Position numbers and translations under genes: made by a program. Below are positions 32,343 through 40,938 of a stretch of DNA of 59,021 nt, piece after piece. Below the pieces are notes generated by a model. The model was not told the origin of the DNA. It saw only the letters and a list, made by a program, of their open reading frames with translations, and searched no databases. Every line of letters begins with the position of its first letter. Position 1 is the first letter of the stretch. The DNA comes from Saccharopolyspora soli (GTDB lineage: Bacteria > Actinomycetota > Actinomycetes > Mycobacteriales > Pseudonocardiaceae), in the NCBI RefSeq assembly GCF_022678645.1, contig NZ_JALBWV010000057.1, positions 1-59,021 on the forward strand. The letters are read 5' to 3'.

Positions 32343-33110
32343 CTAGTCGAGACCGAGCAGTTCGTTGAACTCCGCGGCCTGCTCGACGTTGGCCAGGTGC
32401 GCGGCGTGCGGCAGCACCGCCAACCGGGCATTTGCCCCGATCCCGGCAACGATCGCCGCGCTGTGCTCCGGCGGCGTCGCGGGATCGTCAGCACCAGCGA
32501 CGACCAGCGTCGGCGCGGTGATGGCGGGCAGGTCGGGGCGCAGATCAACGCGCCCGATCAGCTCCGAGCACAAGGCGTACGCCTCGTCGTCGGTGCTGGC
32601 GATCATCGCTGCGTACACCGCGGTCTCGGCGTGCCACTCCCGGAAGTGCGGGGTGAACCAGCGCTCGATGGTCGGCGAAACCAATTCGTTGGTGCCGTGC
32701 TCGCGAGCTGCCGCAGCCCGGTCGAGTTCGACCTGCTCCTGCCCCAGGCAGGCGGAGCTGCAGCAGATGGTCAGCCCGTCGATGCGCCCACCGGCATGCG
32801 CGCCCAACCACAGGCCGATCATCCCGCCCAGCGAAGACCCCATGACGGACGCCCGCTGCACACCCAGGTGGTCCAGCAGGGCGAGAACGACGGCGGAAAG
32901 CCCTGCCAGCGTGTAGGGGCCGGGCAACACCGGCGAACCGCCATGTCCGGGCTGGTTGTACCGGATCACCCGGTAAACCGCGTTGAGCGCGTCGATCTGC
33001 GGATCCCACATCTCCCAGGTGCAGCCGAGCGCGTTGGACAGCACCAGAACCGGAGCCTCGGGGTGTCCGGACTCGTGCCACTCCAACCCGAAATCCTGCC
33101 ACCGACTCAA
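32343..33110 (-). CDS. pcaD: 3-oxoadipate enol-lactonase-like hydrolase
   Basis: A 255-aa alpha/beta hydrolase. The nucleophile is S93 in VMGSSLGGM, the acid D208 or D209 in GADDPATPP and the base H238 in LPHAAHLANVEQ. These motifs and the N-terminal pattern (VLSNALGCTWEMWDPQ, YNQPGHGGSP) match PcaD, which opens beta-ketoadipate enol-lactone in protocatechuate/catechol breakdown. The start is a TTG at 33110 with GGAGGG about 6 nt upstream. Its neighbour is an IclR regulator, a usual PcaD partner, but no other pca genes are in the window. Confidence 0.75.
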   Translation of the reverse strand: MSRWQDFGLEWHESGHPEAPVLVLSNALGCTWEMWDPQIDALNAVYRVIRYNQPGHGGSPVLPGPYTLAGLSAVVLALLDHLGVQRASVMGSSLGGMIGLWLGAHAGGRIDGLTICCSSACLGQEQVELDRAAAAREHGTNELVSPTIERWFTPHFREWHAETAVYAAMIASTDDEAYALCSELIGRVDLRPDLPAITAPTLVVAGADDPATPPEHSAAIVAGIGANARLAVLPHAAHLANVEQAAEFNELLGLD

Positions 33111-33130
33111 AAAAGCCCTCCACAGGTCGG

Positions 33131-33583
33131 CTAATCGGCGGGCAACCCGAGCAGCGCCCGCATCCGCGCGTACTTGCCAGCCAACCGCTCCCGCGTCGCC
33201 GCGTCCAAGGCGCCCAACCGCACCGGATCAGCGTTGTGCGCCAGATCGGCCTCCTTGACCAGCAACGCCCCCGGAGTCCCCAAGATCCGGGCGGCGTAGT
33301 CAGCGGGTTGCTCACCGACCCGCTTGGTCACGGCGAGCACGATGTCCGTGGTTCCGGCCGGTAGCGGGGCGCCGAGCAGCCACTCCTCGGACACCGCCCC
33401 GTCCTCGACGGCATCGTGCAACCAGGCCGCGCTGATCTGGGCGGCACTGCCGCCGCGAGCACGCACCCCATCAGCGACGGCGGCGAGATGCTCGACGTAG
33501 GGCCGCCCGGCCTTGTCGACCTGGCGGCCATGAACCCGCGCAGCAAGCGACGCGACCTCGTCGAGCCCCAGCACCCGAACCAT
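33131..33583 (-). CDS. HD-domain phosphohydrolase
   Basis: A 150-aa HD-fold protein: HGRQVDKAGRPYVEHL near the N-terminus, the metal-binding pair in AAWLHDAVEDG, and a distal KEADLAHNADP. This is the compact RelA/SpoT-hydrolase-like or metal-dependent phosphohydrolase type. The start is uncertain: ATG 33583 or GTG 33586, with TACGGT (-10-like) close by suggesting a leaderless message; a TTG at 33601 is also possible. It precedes pcaD by 20 nt on the same strand. Confidence 0.75.
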   Translation of the reverse strand: MVRVLGLDEVASLAARVHGRQVDKAGRPYVEHLAAVADGVRARGGSAAQISAAWLHDAVEDGAVSEEWLLGAPLPAGTTDIVLAVTKRVGEQPADYAARILGTPGALLVKEADLAHNADPVRLGALDAATRERLAGKYARMRALLGLPAD

Positions 33584-33644
33584 CACACCCGAACCGTACA
33601 ACTTCCGGCCACAACCGATACCAGCAAGAACCCGAAGCCCGGCG

Positions 33645-34127
33645 TCACCGAACGGCCACGGCCAGGGCCAACACCAGGCATCCGAAGGCGCCGGTGGACG
33701 CGAACGCCCGAACGAGGTTCCACCGGACCCAGGGATCCTCGAACCGCCGCCGCACCGCCGAGGTGTCGACGATCTGCTCGACGTCCTCAGCAGCCGCGAG
33801 CTCGTCGTTCAACGGGACGTTCACCACGGCGGTGACGACGAACACCACCACGTAGAGCACGAACCCGCCGATGGCCCAGAACAACGCCGCACCGCCGGAG
33901 CCGAACCAGAGCAACCCGACGGCCAGCGCGCTGAGAGCCAACCCACCGAGGTAAAGCAGCAGGAAGAACCAGTTGACGATGGCCACGTTGATCCGCTGCA
34001 TGACGGCGACGAAAGCCTGATCCCCAACGCCCCGAAGCCCAGGCATCACGGCGTAACTGAAACCGGCGAACAACCCACCCATCAACCCAGCGAAAACAAC
34101 GGCAGCAATCAACACCCCAACAACCAC
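33645..34127 (-). CDS. DUF1772 membrane protein
   Basis: A 160-aa integral membrane protein with four hydrophobic helices. The first contains AGLMGGLFAGFSYAVMPGL, the family hallmark, and FVVTAVVNVPLND follows in the third or fourth. DUF1772 proteins resemble anthrone oxygenase-type enzymes. GTG 34127 is chosen for GGAGG 8 nt upstream. The frame is open much further upstream, through the G/T-rich flank and the tRNA gene, but that part is an artefact. Confidence 0.75.
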   Translation of the reverse strand: MVVGVLIAAVVFAGLMGGLFAGFSYAVMPGLRGVGDQAFVAVMQRINVAIVNWFFLLLYLGGLALSALAVGLLWFGSGGAALFWAIGGFVLYVVVFVVTAVVNVPLNDELAAAEDVEQIVDTSAVRRRFEDPWVRWNLVRAFASTGAFGCLVLALAVAVR

Positions 34128-34438
34128 GAAGCCGCCCTCCCCACCAACCCGAAGCGACAACCACCGCAAAACCCGAGCAAGCGCACGAACAAGGACAACC
34201 AACCACAAAAATCCAAACCCGAACCACCAAACCCCCCAAACCACCCCGAACCGACACAAGGACGGACCGAGAGCCCCAGCGCCAAGCGACCGCCACGCCG
34301 AAATAACCGTTGCCGGACAAGCGAAAGAGGAAGAAACACCAACCAAGAGCCGCAAACCCAGGAAGCAGACAGAAGCCAGGAAGCTGGTTCGCGCACAGGC
34401 CGGGAACTCTCCCCAAAGCAAGGAGCCAACGAAAGGCA

Positions 34439-34478
34439 ACCACCGCACCGTGGGGGGCTTGGGGGGCTCGGCCCCCCA
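34439..34478 (-). repeat. tRNA-downstream repeat, copy 1, with terminator hairpin
   Basis: A 40-nt block identical to 50594-50633. It includes the hairpin GGGGGGC-TCG-GCCCCCC (34461-34477) and probably serves as the second of two tandem terminators behind tRNA-Leu. Weaker similarity to the other copy continues to about 34375. Confidence 0.75.
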
Positions 34479-34492
34479 ACGCAATAACGAGA

Positions 34493-34527
34493 AGAGCCCC
34501 GTCGACGCACTCCGTCGACAGGGCTCT
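34493..34527 (-). terminator. terminator of tRNA-Leu
   Basis: AGAGCCC/GGGCTCT and GTCGACG/CGTCGAC form a long stem with one mismatch and a CACTC loop. It begins 15 nt past the tRNA 3' end, and TCTTCTCGTT follows on the minus strand. Confidence 0.75.
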
Positions 34528-34541
34528 CCCACTCTTCTCGG

Positions 34542-34624
34542 TGGGCGAGGAGGGAGTTGAACCCTCACGTCCTTTCGGACACACGGACCTGAACCGTGCG
34601 CGTCTGCCATTCCGCCACTCGCCC
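34542..34624 (-). tRNA. tRNA-Leu (anticodon CAG)
   Basis: An 83-nt cloverleaf. The acceptor stem is GGGCGAG/CTCGCCC, the anticodon stem CACGG/CCGTG with loop TTCAGGT gives anticodon CAG, and there is a long variable arm and a TTCAACT T-loop. CCA is not encoded. Its position between fhaA and accessory DNA matches other actinobacteria. Confidence 0.95.
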
Positions 34625-34835
34625 GTGGCTGGTCAGAAGCTTATCTTGCTCGCTTCCAACCGTTGGCGGCGGGGTCGTTCGCACTTTCCCGCTGCCTTGT
34701 TGGCGGAAGCAGATTAGCACGGGCTGACGAGCGGCTTCGGCAGGGGGTTGGGCCAGTTGGGAACTGGGCGGTGTCTTGACCCGTTGGCCCAGATACGATG
34801 GTCCGGAGGAGTCGTACGCGTGGAGGGAATTTGCC

Positions 34836-36182
34836 GTGGGCCTCGTGCAGCGCTTTGAGCGCCGACTCGAAGGCATCGTCGGTAACAGCTTTGCGCGCGT
34901 TTTCGGCGGAAAGGTCGTCCCACAGGAGGTCGCCCAGGCTCTGCAGCGGGAAGCTGAGCTGCAGGTCCGGGAGCTCGCCGGGGGACGGTTGCTCGCTTGT
35001 AACCACTACATTGTGCAACTGAGCCCGTCCGATCACGATCGGCTCACCGGTGATGAGGCCCGGGTGACCGACCTCCTCGCCGACTGCGTTCAGGAGCATC
35101 TCACCGAGCAGGGGTGGGACACATATGGTGACGTCGTAGTCTCCCTGGAGCGCTCTGAGACGCTGCACACGGGACAGTTTCGAATCAGCTCGACCGTCGA
35201 CCCCGACGTGACTCGACGGCCGGCACAACCGCGTACCGCAGGAGACCGACCCATGAGCCAGCCACCAGGCCACTACCCCCAGGGAGACCCGTACAACCAG
35301 CAGGGTCAGTACGGCTACGACCAGGGTTACGGCCAAGGCCAAGACCCCAACTACGGCTATGGTCAGCAGCAACCCGGCTACGACCAGCAGGGCGGCTACG
35401 GCCAGCAGCCAGGTTACGACCAGCAGGGCGGCTACGGTCAGCAGCCTGGTTACGACCAGGGCTACGGCCAGCCGCAGCCGGGCTACGACCAGGGTTACGG
35501 TCAGCAGCAACCCGGCTACGACCAGCAGGGCGGTTACGGCCAACCGCAACCCGGTTACGACCAGGGCTATGGCCAGCCCCCCGCCGGTTATGACCAGGGT
35601 TACGGCCAGCCGCAGCCGGGCTATGACCAGGGCTATGGCCAGCCCCCCGCCGGTTATGACCAGGGTTACGGCCAGCCGCAGCCGGGCTATGACCAGGGCT
35701 ATGGCCAGCCGCAGCCTGGTTATGACCAGGGCTACGGCCAGCCGCAACCCGGTTATGACCAGGGCTACGGCCAGCCGGGCGGGGCGTACCCGCAGTCCGG
35801 CGGTTTCCCGGACCAGGGTTACGGCCAACCTGGCGGCGCTTACCCGCAGAGCGCGCCCGGTGGTTACCCCGCGGGCGGTCCGCGCGGCCAGCTCACCGCG
35901 ACGCTGCACCTCGACGACGGTTCGAACCGCTCGTACACGTTGCAGCACGGCTCGAACATCATCGGCCGCGGCCAGGAGGGGCAGTTCCGGCTGCCCGACA
36001 CGGGTGTGTCGCGCAAGCACATCGAGATCACCTGGGACGGCCAGAGCGCGATGTTGGCTGATCTCGGTTCGACGAATGGCACCACGGTGAACGGCACGCC
36101 GGTGCAAACTTGGCAGTTGGCAGACGGCGACGTGATCAGGGTCGGCCATTCGTCCCTGATCTTCCGCGCTCAGCAGGGCTGA
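34836..36182 (+). CDS. fhaA: FHA-domain protein FhaA with Tyr/Gln/Gly repeat linker
   Basis: A 448-aa protein. Residues 1-~120 are the DUF3662 domain (FERRLEGIVGNSFARVFGGK). Residues ~140-348 are a low-complexity linker of repeated GYDQGYGQPQP and QQPGYDQQGGYGQ units. Residues ~350-448 are an FHA phosphothreonine-binding domain (IIGRGQEG, GVSRKHIE, STNGTTVNG). FhaA is a PknB substrate that binds the phosphorylated MviN pseudokinase and tunes peptidoglycan precursor export at poles and septa. GTG 34836 has GGAGGG upstream. It is first gene of the fhaA-pknB operon and diverges from tRNA-Leu. The linker is much longer than I expect for mycobacterial FhaA. Confidence 0.95.
   Translation: MGLVQRFERRLEGIVGNSFARVFGGKVVPQEVAQALQREAELQVRELAGGRLLACNHYIVQLSPSDHDRLTGDEARVTDLLADCVQEHLTEQGWDTYGDVVVSLERSETLHTGQFRISSTVDPDVTRRPAQPRTAGDRPMSQPPGHYPQGDPYNQQGQYGYDQGYGQGQDPNYGYGQQQPGYDQQGGYGQQPGYDQQGGYGQQPGYDQGYGQPQPGYDQGYGQQQPGYDQQGGYGQPQPGYDQGYGQPPAGYDQGYGQPQPGYDQGYGQPPAGYDQGYGQPQPGYDQGYGQPQPGYDQGYGQPQPGYDQGYGQPGGAYPQSGGFPDQGYGQPGGAYPQSAPGGYPAGGPRGQLTATLHLDDGSNRSYTLQHGSNIIGRGQEGQFRLPDTGVSRKHIEITWDGQSAMLADLGSTNGTTVNGTPVQTWQLADGDVIRVGHSSLIFRAQQG
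35270..35850 (+). repeat. in-frame tandem repeats in fhaA
   Basis: Degenerate 33- and 39-bp units encode GYDQGYGQPQP-type repeats. The Tyr, Gln and Gly codons are near-identical from unit to unit, so this stretch is prone to copy-number change and assembly collapse. Confidence 0.9.
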
Positions 36183-36228
36183 GCTGACGGAAACCGCGTC
36201 CGGACACGAGTAGGAGCGTTCACAACAA

Positions 36229-36693
36229 GTGCCAGAGCTGGTGATGCAGCTGACCAGAGCAGGGTTTCTCGCCCTGCTCTGGTTGTTCGTGCTGGTTGCG
36301 CTTCGCGTGGTTCGCTCGGACCTCTACTCGGCGTCCGGGATGCGGGTCTCGATGCCAGGCGCGAGTCGGCTCCCGGGCAAGAAGTCCCGGGGCAAGAGCA
36401 AGTCACCCCGCCAGATGGTGGTGACGCACGGCGCTCTGGCCGGTACGCGAATCTCCCTGGACGGCCGTCCGATCCTGATCGGACGCGCCGACGACTCCAC
36501 GTTGGTCCTCGATGACGACTACGCGTCGACACGGCACGCGCGGTTGTCGCTTCGCGGCTCCGATTGGTACGTGGAGGATCTAGGCTCCACTAACGGCACA
36601 TACCTCGATCGGGCGAAGGTCACGGGACCGACGAAGGTCCCGCTCGGCGTTCCGATCAGAATCGGCAAGACGGTGATCGAGCTGCGCTCATGA
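36229..36693 (+). CDS. fhaB: FHA-domain protein FhaB
   Basis: A 154-aa protein with one N-terminal membrane helix (about residues 8-27, GFLALLWLFVLVALRVV), a basic linker and a C-terminal FHA domain (ILIGRADDSTL, YASTRHARL, GSTNGTYLD). It is the FhaB/FipA type, which binds phosphorylated partners such as FtsZ/FtsQ-linked proteins at the septum. The GTG at 36229 aligns with the start of mycobacterial FhaB. Its stop overlaps pstP (ATGA). Confidence 0.93.
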   Translation: MPELVMQLTRAGFLALLWLFVLVALRVVRSDLYSASGMRVSMPGASRLPGKKSRGKSKSPRQMVVTHGALAGTRISLDGRPILIGRADDSTLVLDDDYASTRHARLSLRGSDWYVEDLGSTNGTYLDRAKVTGPTKVPLGVPIRIGKTVIELRS

Positions 36694-38075
36694 CCCTCGT
36701 CCTTCACTACGCAGCCCGCAGCGACCGCGGCCTGGTGCGCTCCAACAACCAGGACTCGGTCTATGCCGGCCCACGACTACTCGCCCTCGCGGACGGCATG
36801 GGTGGACATGCCGCCGGGGAGGTCGCCAGCAAGGTCGTCATCGCGGCGTTGGCGCCGTTGGACGACGACGAACCCAGCGACGACCTGTTGGGTCAGCTCC
36901 GCAACGCGGTGCTGGCCGGCAACGGCGCCATCGCTGAGCTGGTGGCCAACGACCCGGACCTGGAAGGGATGGGCACCACACTCACCGCTGTGCTGTTCGC
37001 GGGCAGCAAGCTGGGTTTGGTGCACATCGGTGACTCCAGGGCCTATCTGGTCCGCGACGGCGAGCTGACCCAGATAACCCATGACGACACCTTCGTGCAG
37101 TCGCTGATCGACGAAGGCCGGATCACCGAGGAGGAGGCCGCCAACCACCCGCAGCGCTCGCTGCTGCTGCACGCGTTGACCGGCCACGAGGTGGAACCGA
37201 GCCTGGCGATCCGGGAGGCCCGCGCCGGTGACCGCTACCTGCTTTGCTCGGACGGCCTGACCGGGCCGGTGAGCATCGAGACGATGGCGGAGGCGTTGCG
37301 CATCCCGGACCCGCAGCAGTGCGCGGACCGGATGATCGAGCTCGCCCTCAAGGGCGGCGGTCCGGACAACGTGACTGTGATCATCGCCGACGTCGTCGAC
37401 GTCGAGTTCGGCGACGACGCCCCGATAGTCGGGGGCGCGGCGGGAAATGGCGATGAGCACCCGCAACCCGATTCGTCGGCGGCGCGCGCGTCCGCGGTGA
37501 CCATGCCGCGGCCGCAGCCGCAGCGTTTCGAGCCCACCTCACCCCCACCGGAGCAGCCGCGCAAGCGCCGCTGGCTGCGTCCGCTGCTGGTGACGTGCGG
37601 CGTGCTCATCGTGTTGGCTGGAGCTGCACTGGTCGGGCGTTGGTGGGTGCTCAACCAGTACTACATCGGCGCGAACGGCGCCGACGAGGTGGTGATCTTC
37701 CAAGGCGTGCAGGGCAGCGTGCTCAGCGTCTCGCTGAACTGGCAGGTCGAGACGTCCTGCCCGAGTGGTTCGGCACCGGACTGCAAGCCGATCAAGCTGG
37801 CTGATCTGCAAGAGGCCCAGCGGCCGGACGTGCGCAACGGCATCACCGAGGTCAACGGGCTGCAGGAAGCCCGCGAGGCGATGCGACGGCTGCGGATGAC
37901 CGCGCTGCTGCCGGAATGCCAGCAGCCCGAGCCGACGCCGACACCAACGCCGACTCCCAACCTGAACCCGCCCCCGGGTTCGGTCGTGCCGCCACCGCCC
38001 GAGTCCACGCCGGACGCCACCCCGCTGCAGACGGAGGAGCAGAAACCGGGCGTGACCTGCCGGATGGTGAGTTGA
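36690..38075 (+). CDS. pstP: PP2C Ser/Thr phosphatase PstP
   Basis: A 461-aa membrane phosphatase. The cytosolic PP2C domain spans ~1-240 with metal-binding residues D22 (NQDS), D35-G36 (ADGMGGHA), GDSRAYL, SDGLTGPV and GGPDNVTV. A helix at ~296-316 crosses the membrane and an extracytoplasmic domain with a Pro/Thr tail follows. PstP reverses PknA/PknB phosphorylation. The start overlaps fhaB and the stop overlaps rodA by one base, so translation is coupled. Confidence 0.95.
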   Translation: MTLVLHYAARSDRGLVRSNNQDSVYAGPRLLALADGMGGHAAGEVASKVVIAALAPLDDDEPSDDLLGQLRNAVLAGNGAIAELVANDPDLEGMGTTLTAVLFAGSKLGLVHIGDSRAYLVRDGELTQITHDDTFVQSLIDEGRITEEEAANHPQRSLLLHALTGHEVEPSLAIREARAGDRYLLCSDGLTGPVSIETMAEALRIPDPQQCADRMIELALKGGGPDNVTVIIADVVDVEFGDDAPIVGGAAGNGDEHPQPDSSAARASAVTMPRPQPQRFEPTSPPPEQPRKRRWLRPLLVTCGVLIVLAGAALVGRWWVLNQYYIGANGADEVVIFQGVQGSVLSVSLNWQVETSCPSGSAPDCKPIKLADLQEAQRPDVRNGITEVNGLQEAREAMRRLRMTALLPECQQPEPTPTPTPTPNLNPPPGSVVPPPPESTPDATPLQTEEQKPGVTCRMVS

Positions 38076-39484
38076 TGGCACAGCCGGCCACCACGACCGG
38101 ATCTGCCAGCAGGGCCCCCCGAATCGCCACTCGGCGGGGCACCGAGCTGTTCATGCTGGTCTGCTCGGCGGTGATCGTCACGTTCGCGCTGGTCATCGTG
38201 GAGCTGTCGCAGGAGCAGACGATCACCCGGGAGTTGTTCTACTACGGGGTGGCGTTCCTGGCGCTCTACGGTGCGGCGCACTTCGGGGTGCGCCGGTGGG
38301 CGCCGTACGCCGACCCGCTGATCCTGCCGCTGGTGTCGTTGATCAACGGGTTGGGCCTGGTGATGCTGCACCGGCTCGACCTGGCCCCGGTGGTCGGCGC
38401 GCCGTTCACCGGCAAGCAGATCGTCTTCACCACGGCGGGCGTGGTGCTGTTCATCCTGGTGCTGGCGTTCGTCAAGGACCACCGGACGCTGGCCCAGTAC
38501 GGCTACACCTGCGGTTTCATCGGGTTGGCGCTGCTGGCGCTGCCCGGTCTGCTGCCGTCGAGCATCTCCGAGGCCAACGGCGCGAAGCTGTGGATCAACC
38601 TGGGCTTCCTGTCCATCCAGCCGGGCGAGTTCGCCAAGATCCTGCTGCTGGTCTTCTTCGCATCGTTCCTGGTGTCCAAGCGGGAGCTGTTCACCACCGC
38701 GGGCAAGCGGTTCCTCGGCGTGGACTGGCCGCGCCCGCGGGACCTGGCACCGGTGCTCGTGGCCTGGCTGCTGTCCATCGGCATCGTGGTGCTGGAGAAG
38801 GACCTGGGCACCTCGCTGCTGTTCTTCGGCATCGTGCTGGTGATGATCTACATCGCCACCGAGCGGGCGGTGTGGGTGTTCCTCGGCCTGTCCATGTTCG
38901 CGCTCGGCTGCGTCCTGGCGTTCAACCTGTTCTCGCACGTCCAGGCTCGGGTGAACACCTGGCTGGACCCGTTGGCCGAGGGCTCGCAGAACGACCAGCT
39001 CCGCACCGGTCTGTTCGGCATGGCCAACGGCGGGATCGGCGGCTCCGGGCTGGGTTCGGGCATGCCGAACCTGACCTCGTGGGCGGTCAGCGACTTCATC
39101 ATCTCCGCGATCGGTGAGGAGCTCGGCCTGGTCGGGTTGATGGCGCTGCTGATGGTGTACCTGCTGCTGATGATGCGCGGGCTGCGCAGCGCGTTGGCGG
39201 TGCGCGACTCGTTCGGCAAGCTGTTCGCGGGCGGTCTGTCGTTCACCATCGCGCTGCAGCTGTTCGTGGTCGCGGGCGGCGTCACCGGACTGATCCCGAT
39301 GACCGGTCTGACCGCCCCGTTCCTGGCCGCCGGTGGTTCTTCGATGCTGGCCAACTACGTGCTGGTCGCACTGCTGCTGCGGATCTCCGATGCCGCACGT
39401 CGTCCGCAAGCACCCGCGAAGCCGAAGCAGCAGCAGGCGCCGATCGCGGAAGCACATACCGAGTTGGTGGAGCGTCCCAGATGA
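38075..39484 (+). CDS. rodA: SEDS-family glycosyltransferase RodA/FtsW
   Basis: A 469-aa polytopic membrane protein with about ten helices. SEDS hallmarks include the conserved DHRTLAQYGY region, WINLGFLSIQPGEFAKILL, EKDLGTSLLFF and MTGLTAPFLAAGGSS. It polymerises peptidoglycan glycan strands for elongation together with the class B PBP encoded next. ATG 38075 shares its A with the pstP stop codon (TGATG); the rodA stop overlaps pbpA (ATGA). Confidence 0.95.
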   Translation: MAQPATTTGSASRAPRIATRRGTELFMLVCSAVIVTFALVIVELSQEQTITRELFYYGVAFLALYGAAHFGVRRWAPYADPLILPLVSLINGLGLVMLHRLDLAPVVGAPFTGKQIVFTTAGVVLFILVLAFVKDHRTLAQYGYTCGFIGLALLALPGLLPSSISEANGAKLWINLGFLSIQPGEFAKILLLVFFASFLVSKRELFTTAGKRFLGVDWPRPRDLAPVLVAWLLSIGIVVLEKDLGTSLLFFGIVLVMIYIATERAVWVFLGLSMFALGCVLAFNLFSHVQARVNTWLDPLAEGSQNDQLRTGLFGMANGGIGGSGLGSGMPNLTSWAVSDFIISAIGEELGLVGLMALLMVYLLLMMRGLRSALAVRDSFGKLFAGGLSFTIALQLFVVAGGVTGLIPMTGLTAPFLAAGGSSMLANYVLVALLLRISDAARRPQAPAKPKQQQAPIAEAHTELVERPR

Positions 39485-40935
39485 ACAAGCCACTGCGCCG
39501 AGTGGCGCTGGCGATGATGGTGATGGTCGTGCTGCTGATGGGCAACGCGACCTACGTCCAGGTCATCCGGGCGGACGAGCTCCGGGAGCACCCGCTCAAC
39601 AAGCGGACGATGTACGAGGAGTTCGCCCGGGAGCGCGGGCAGATCATCGCCGGTGGCCAATCGCTGGCGAGTTCGACGCCCACCAACGACGACCGCTACA
39701 AGTTCCTGCGCACCTACCCGAACGGGCCGCTGTACGCGCCGGTTACCGGGTTCTACTCCTTCTACTACGGCTCCAACGGCGTCGAGCGCGCCGAGGACAA
39801 GATCCTCAACGGAACCGACGACAGCATGGCCTTCGGTCGGCTCTCCGACATGGTCACCGGTCGCGAGCCGCGCGGCGGCAGCGTGGAGCTGACCATCAAC
39901 CCGGCCATGCAGCAGGTCGCCTACGACCAGCTGACCAGCAAGGGCTTCCAGGGTTCGGTGGTTGCGCTGAACCCGTCGACCGGCGAGATCCTGGCCATGG
40001 TCAACGCGCCGTCCTACGACCCGAACCCGCTGGCCGCGGTGGACAACAACGCGGTGGCCGAGCAGTGGAACAAGCTGAACGAAGACGCCCGCCAGCCGAT
40101 GGCCAACCGCTCGGTGTCCGAGCTGTACCCGCCGGGTTCGACGTTCAAGCTGATCACCGCGGCCGCCGCCTTGGAGAACGGCTACAACCCGAACAGCAGG
40201 GTGCAGGACGCCGCCACGATCACGCTGCCCAACACCACCACCCAACTGCCGAACTACGGCAGCACGCAGTGCGCGGGCAACACCCTGACGCAGGCGCTGG
40301 CGCACTCCTGCAACACCGCGTTCGCCGAGATCGCCGGGCAGCTCGGGCCGGACAAGCTGCGGGACACCGCCGCCGCGTTCGGTTTCGGGCAGGACGTGGA
40401 GATCCCGATGACCGTCGCCAAGGCGGACCTCGGTCCGATGGCCGACGCGGCGTCGCTGTACCAGAGCGGCATCGGGCAGCGCGATGTGCGGGTCACCCCG
40501 ATGGAGAACGCGATGGTGGCCGCGGCGATCGCCAATGACGGCAAGCTGATGAAGCCGCAGTTGGTGAAGGCGACCCGCGCACCGGACATGGCCGAGCTGG
40601 ATTCCTTCCGGCCGGAGGAGCTGAACCAGGCCGTCTCGCCGGAGATCGCGCGGATGATCCGCGACATGATGATCCAGTCGGAGAAGAACACCAAGGGCAC
40701 CGGCAAGATCTCCGGCATCGAGATCGCCTCGAAGACCGGCACCGCCCAGCACGGTGACGCCAAGGACCAGCCGCACGGCTGGTACGTCGCGTTCGCCCCG
40801 GCGGAGAACCCGACCATCGCGGTCGCGGTGATCGTGGAGAACGGTGGCGACGAGGGCGCCGAGGCCACCGGTGGCTCGATCGCCGCCCCGATCGGCCGGG
40901 AGGTCATCCGTGCCGGTCTGCAGGGGGGTGGCTGA
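39481..40935 (+). CDS. pbpA: class B penicillin-binding protein PbpA
   Basis: A 484-aa D,D-transpeptidase with a membrane anchor at ~7-25 and a short N-terminal dimerisation-type domain. Active-site motifs are S220-T-F-K223, S276-C-N278 and K418-T-G420. It cross-links peptidoglycan as the partner of the RodA-type polymerase. It overlaps rodA by 4 nt and is 3 nt from pknA. Confidence 0.95.
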   Translation: MNKPLRRVALAMMVMVVLLMGNATYVQVIRADELREHPLNKRTMYEEFARERGQIIAGGQSLASSTPTNDDRYKFLRTYPNGPLYAPVTGFYSFYYGSNGVERAEDKILNGTDDSMAFGRLSDMVTGREPRGGSVELTINPAMQQVAYDQLTSKGFQGSVVALNPSTGEILAMVNAPSYDPNPLAAVDNNAVAEQWNKLNEDARQPMANRSVSELYPPGSTFKLITAAAALENGYNPNSRVQDAATITLPNTTTQLPNYGSTQCAGNTLTQALAHSCNTAFAEIAGQLGPDKLRDTAAAFGFGQDVEIPMTVAKADLGPMADAASLYQSGIGQRDVRVTPMENAMVAAAIANDGKLMKPQLVKATRAPDMAELDSFRPEELNQAVSPEIARMIRDMMIQSEKNTKGTGKISGIEIASKTGTAQHGDAKDQPHGWYVAFAPAENPTIAVAVIVENGGDEGAEATGGSIAAPIGREVIRAGLQGGG

Positions 40936-40938
40936 TCC

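Larger units (their letters stand above)
34128..34541. other. keto-skewed flank downstream of tRNA-Leu
   Basis: A gene-free stretch, strongly A/C-rich on the plus strand and G/T-rich on the minus strand. At its tRNA side it carries a 40-nt block identical to one downstream of tRNA-Ala and two hairpins. The long minus-strand frames crossing it have no homology-like features and should not be annotated. Confidence 0.6.

Noticed and set aside
33645..34610. A 321-codon minus-strand frame through the tRNA-Leu gene and its G/T-rich flank
   Set aside because: It crosses a tRNA gene and terminators. Only its last 160 codons (DUF1772) have a ribosome site and a domain. The WGAEPPKPPTVRW part recurs beside tRNA-Ala only because the DNA repeat recurs.
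35270..35850. Possible CRISPR-like array
   Set aside because: Repeats are in frame, contiguous without unique spacers, and encode the FhaA linker. No CRISPR array or cas gene was seen anywhere in the window.
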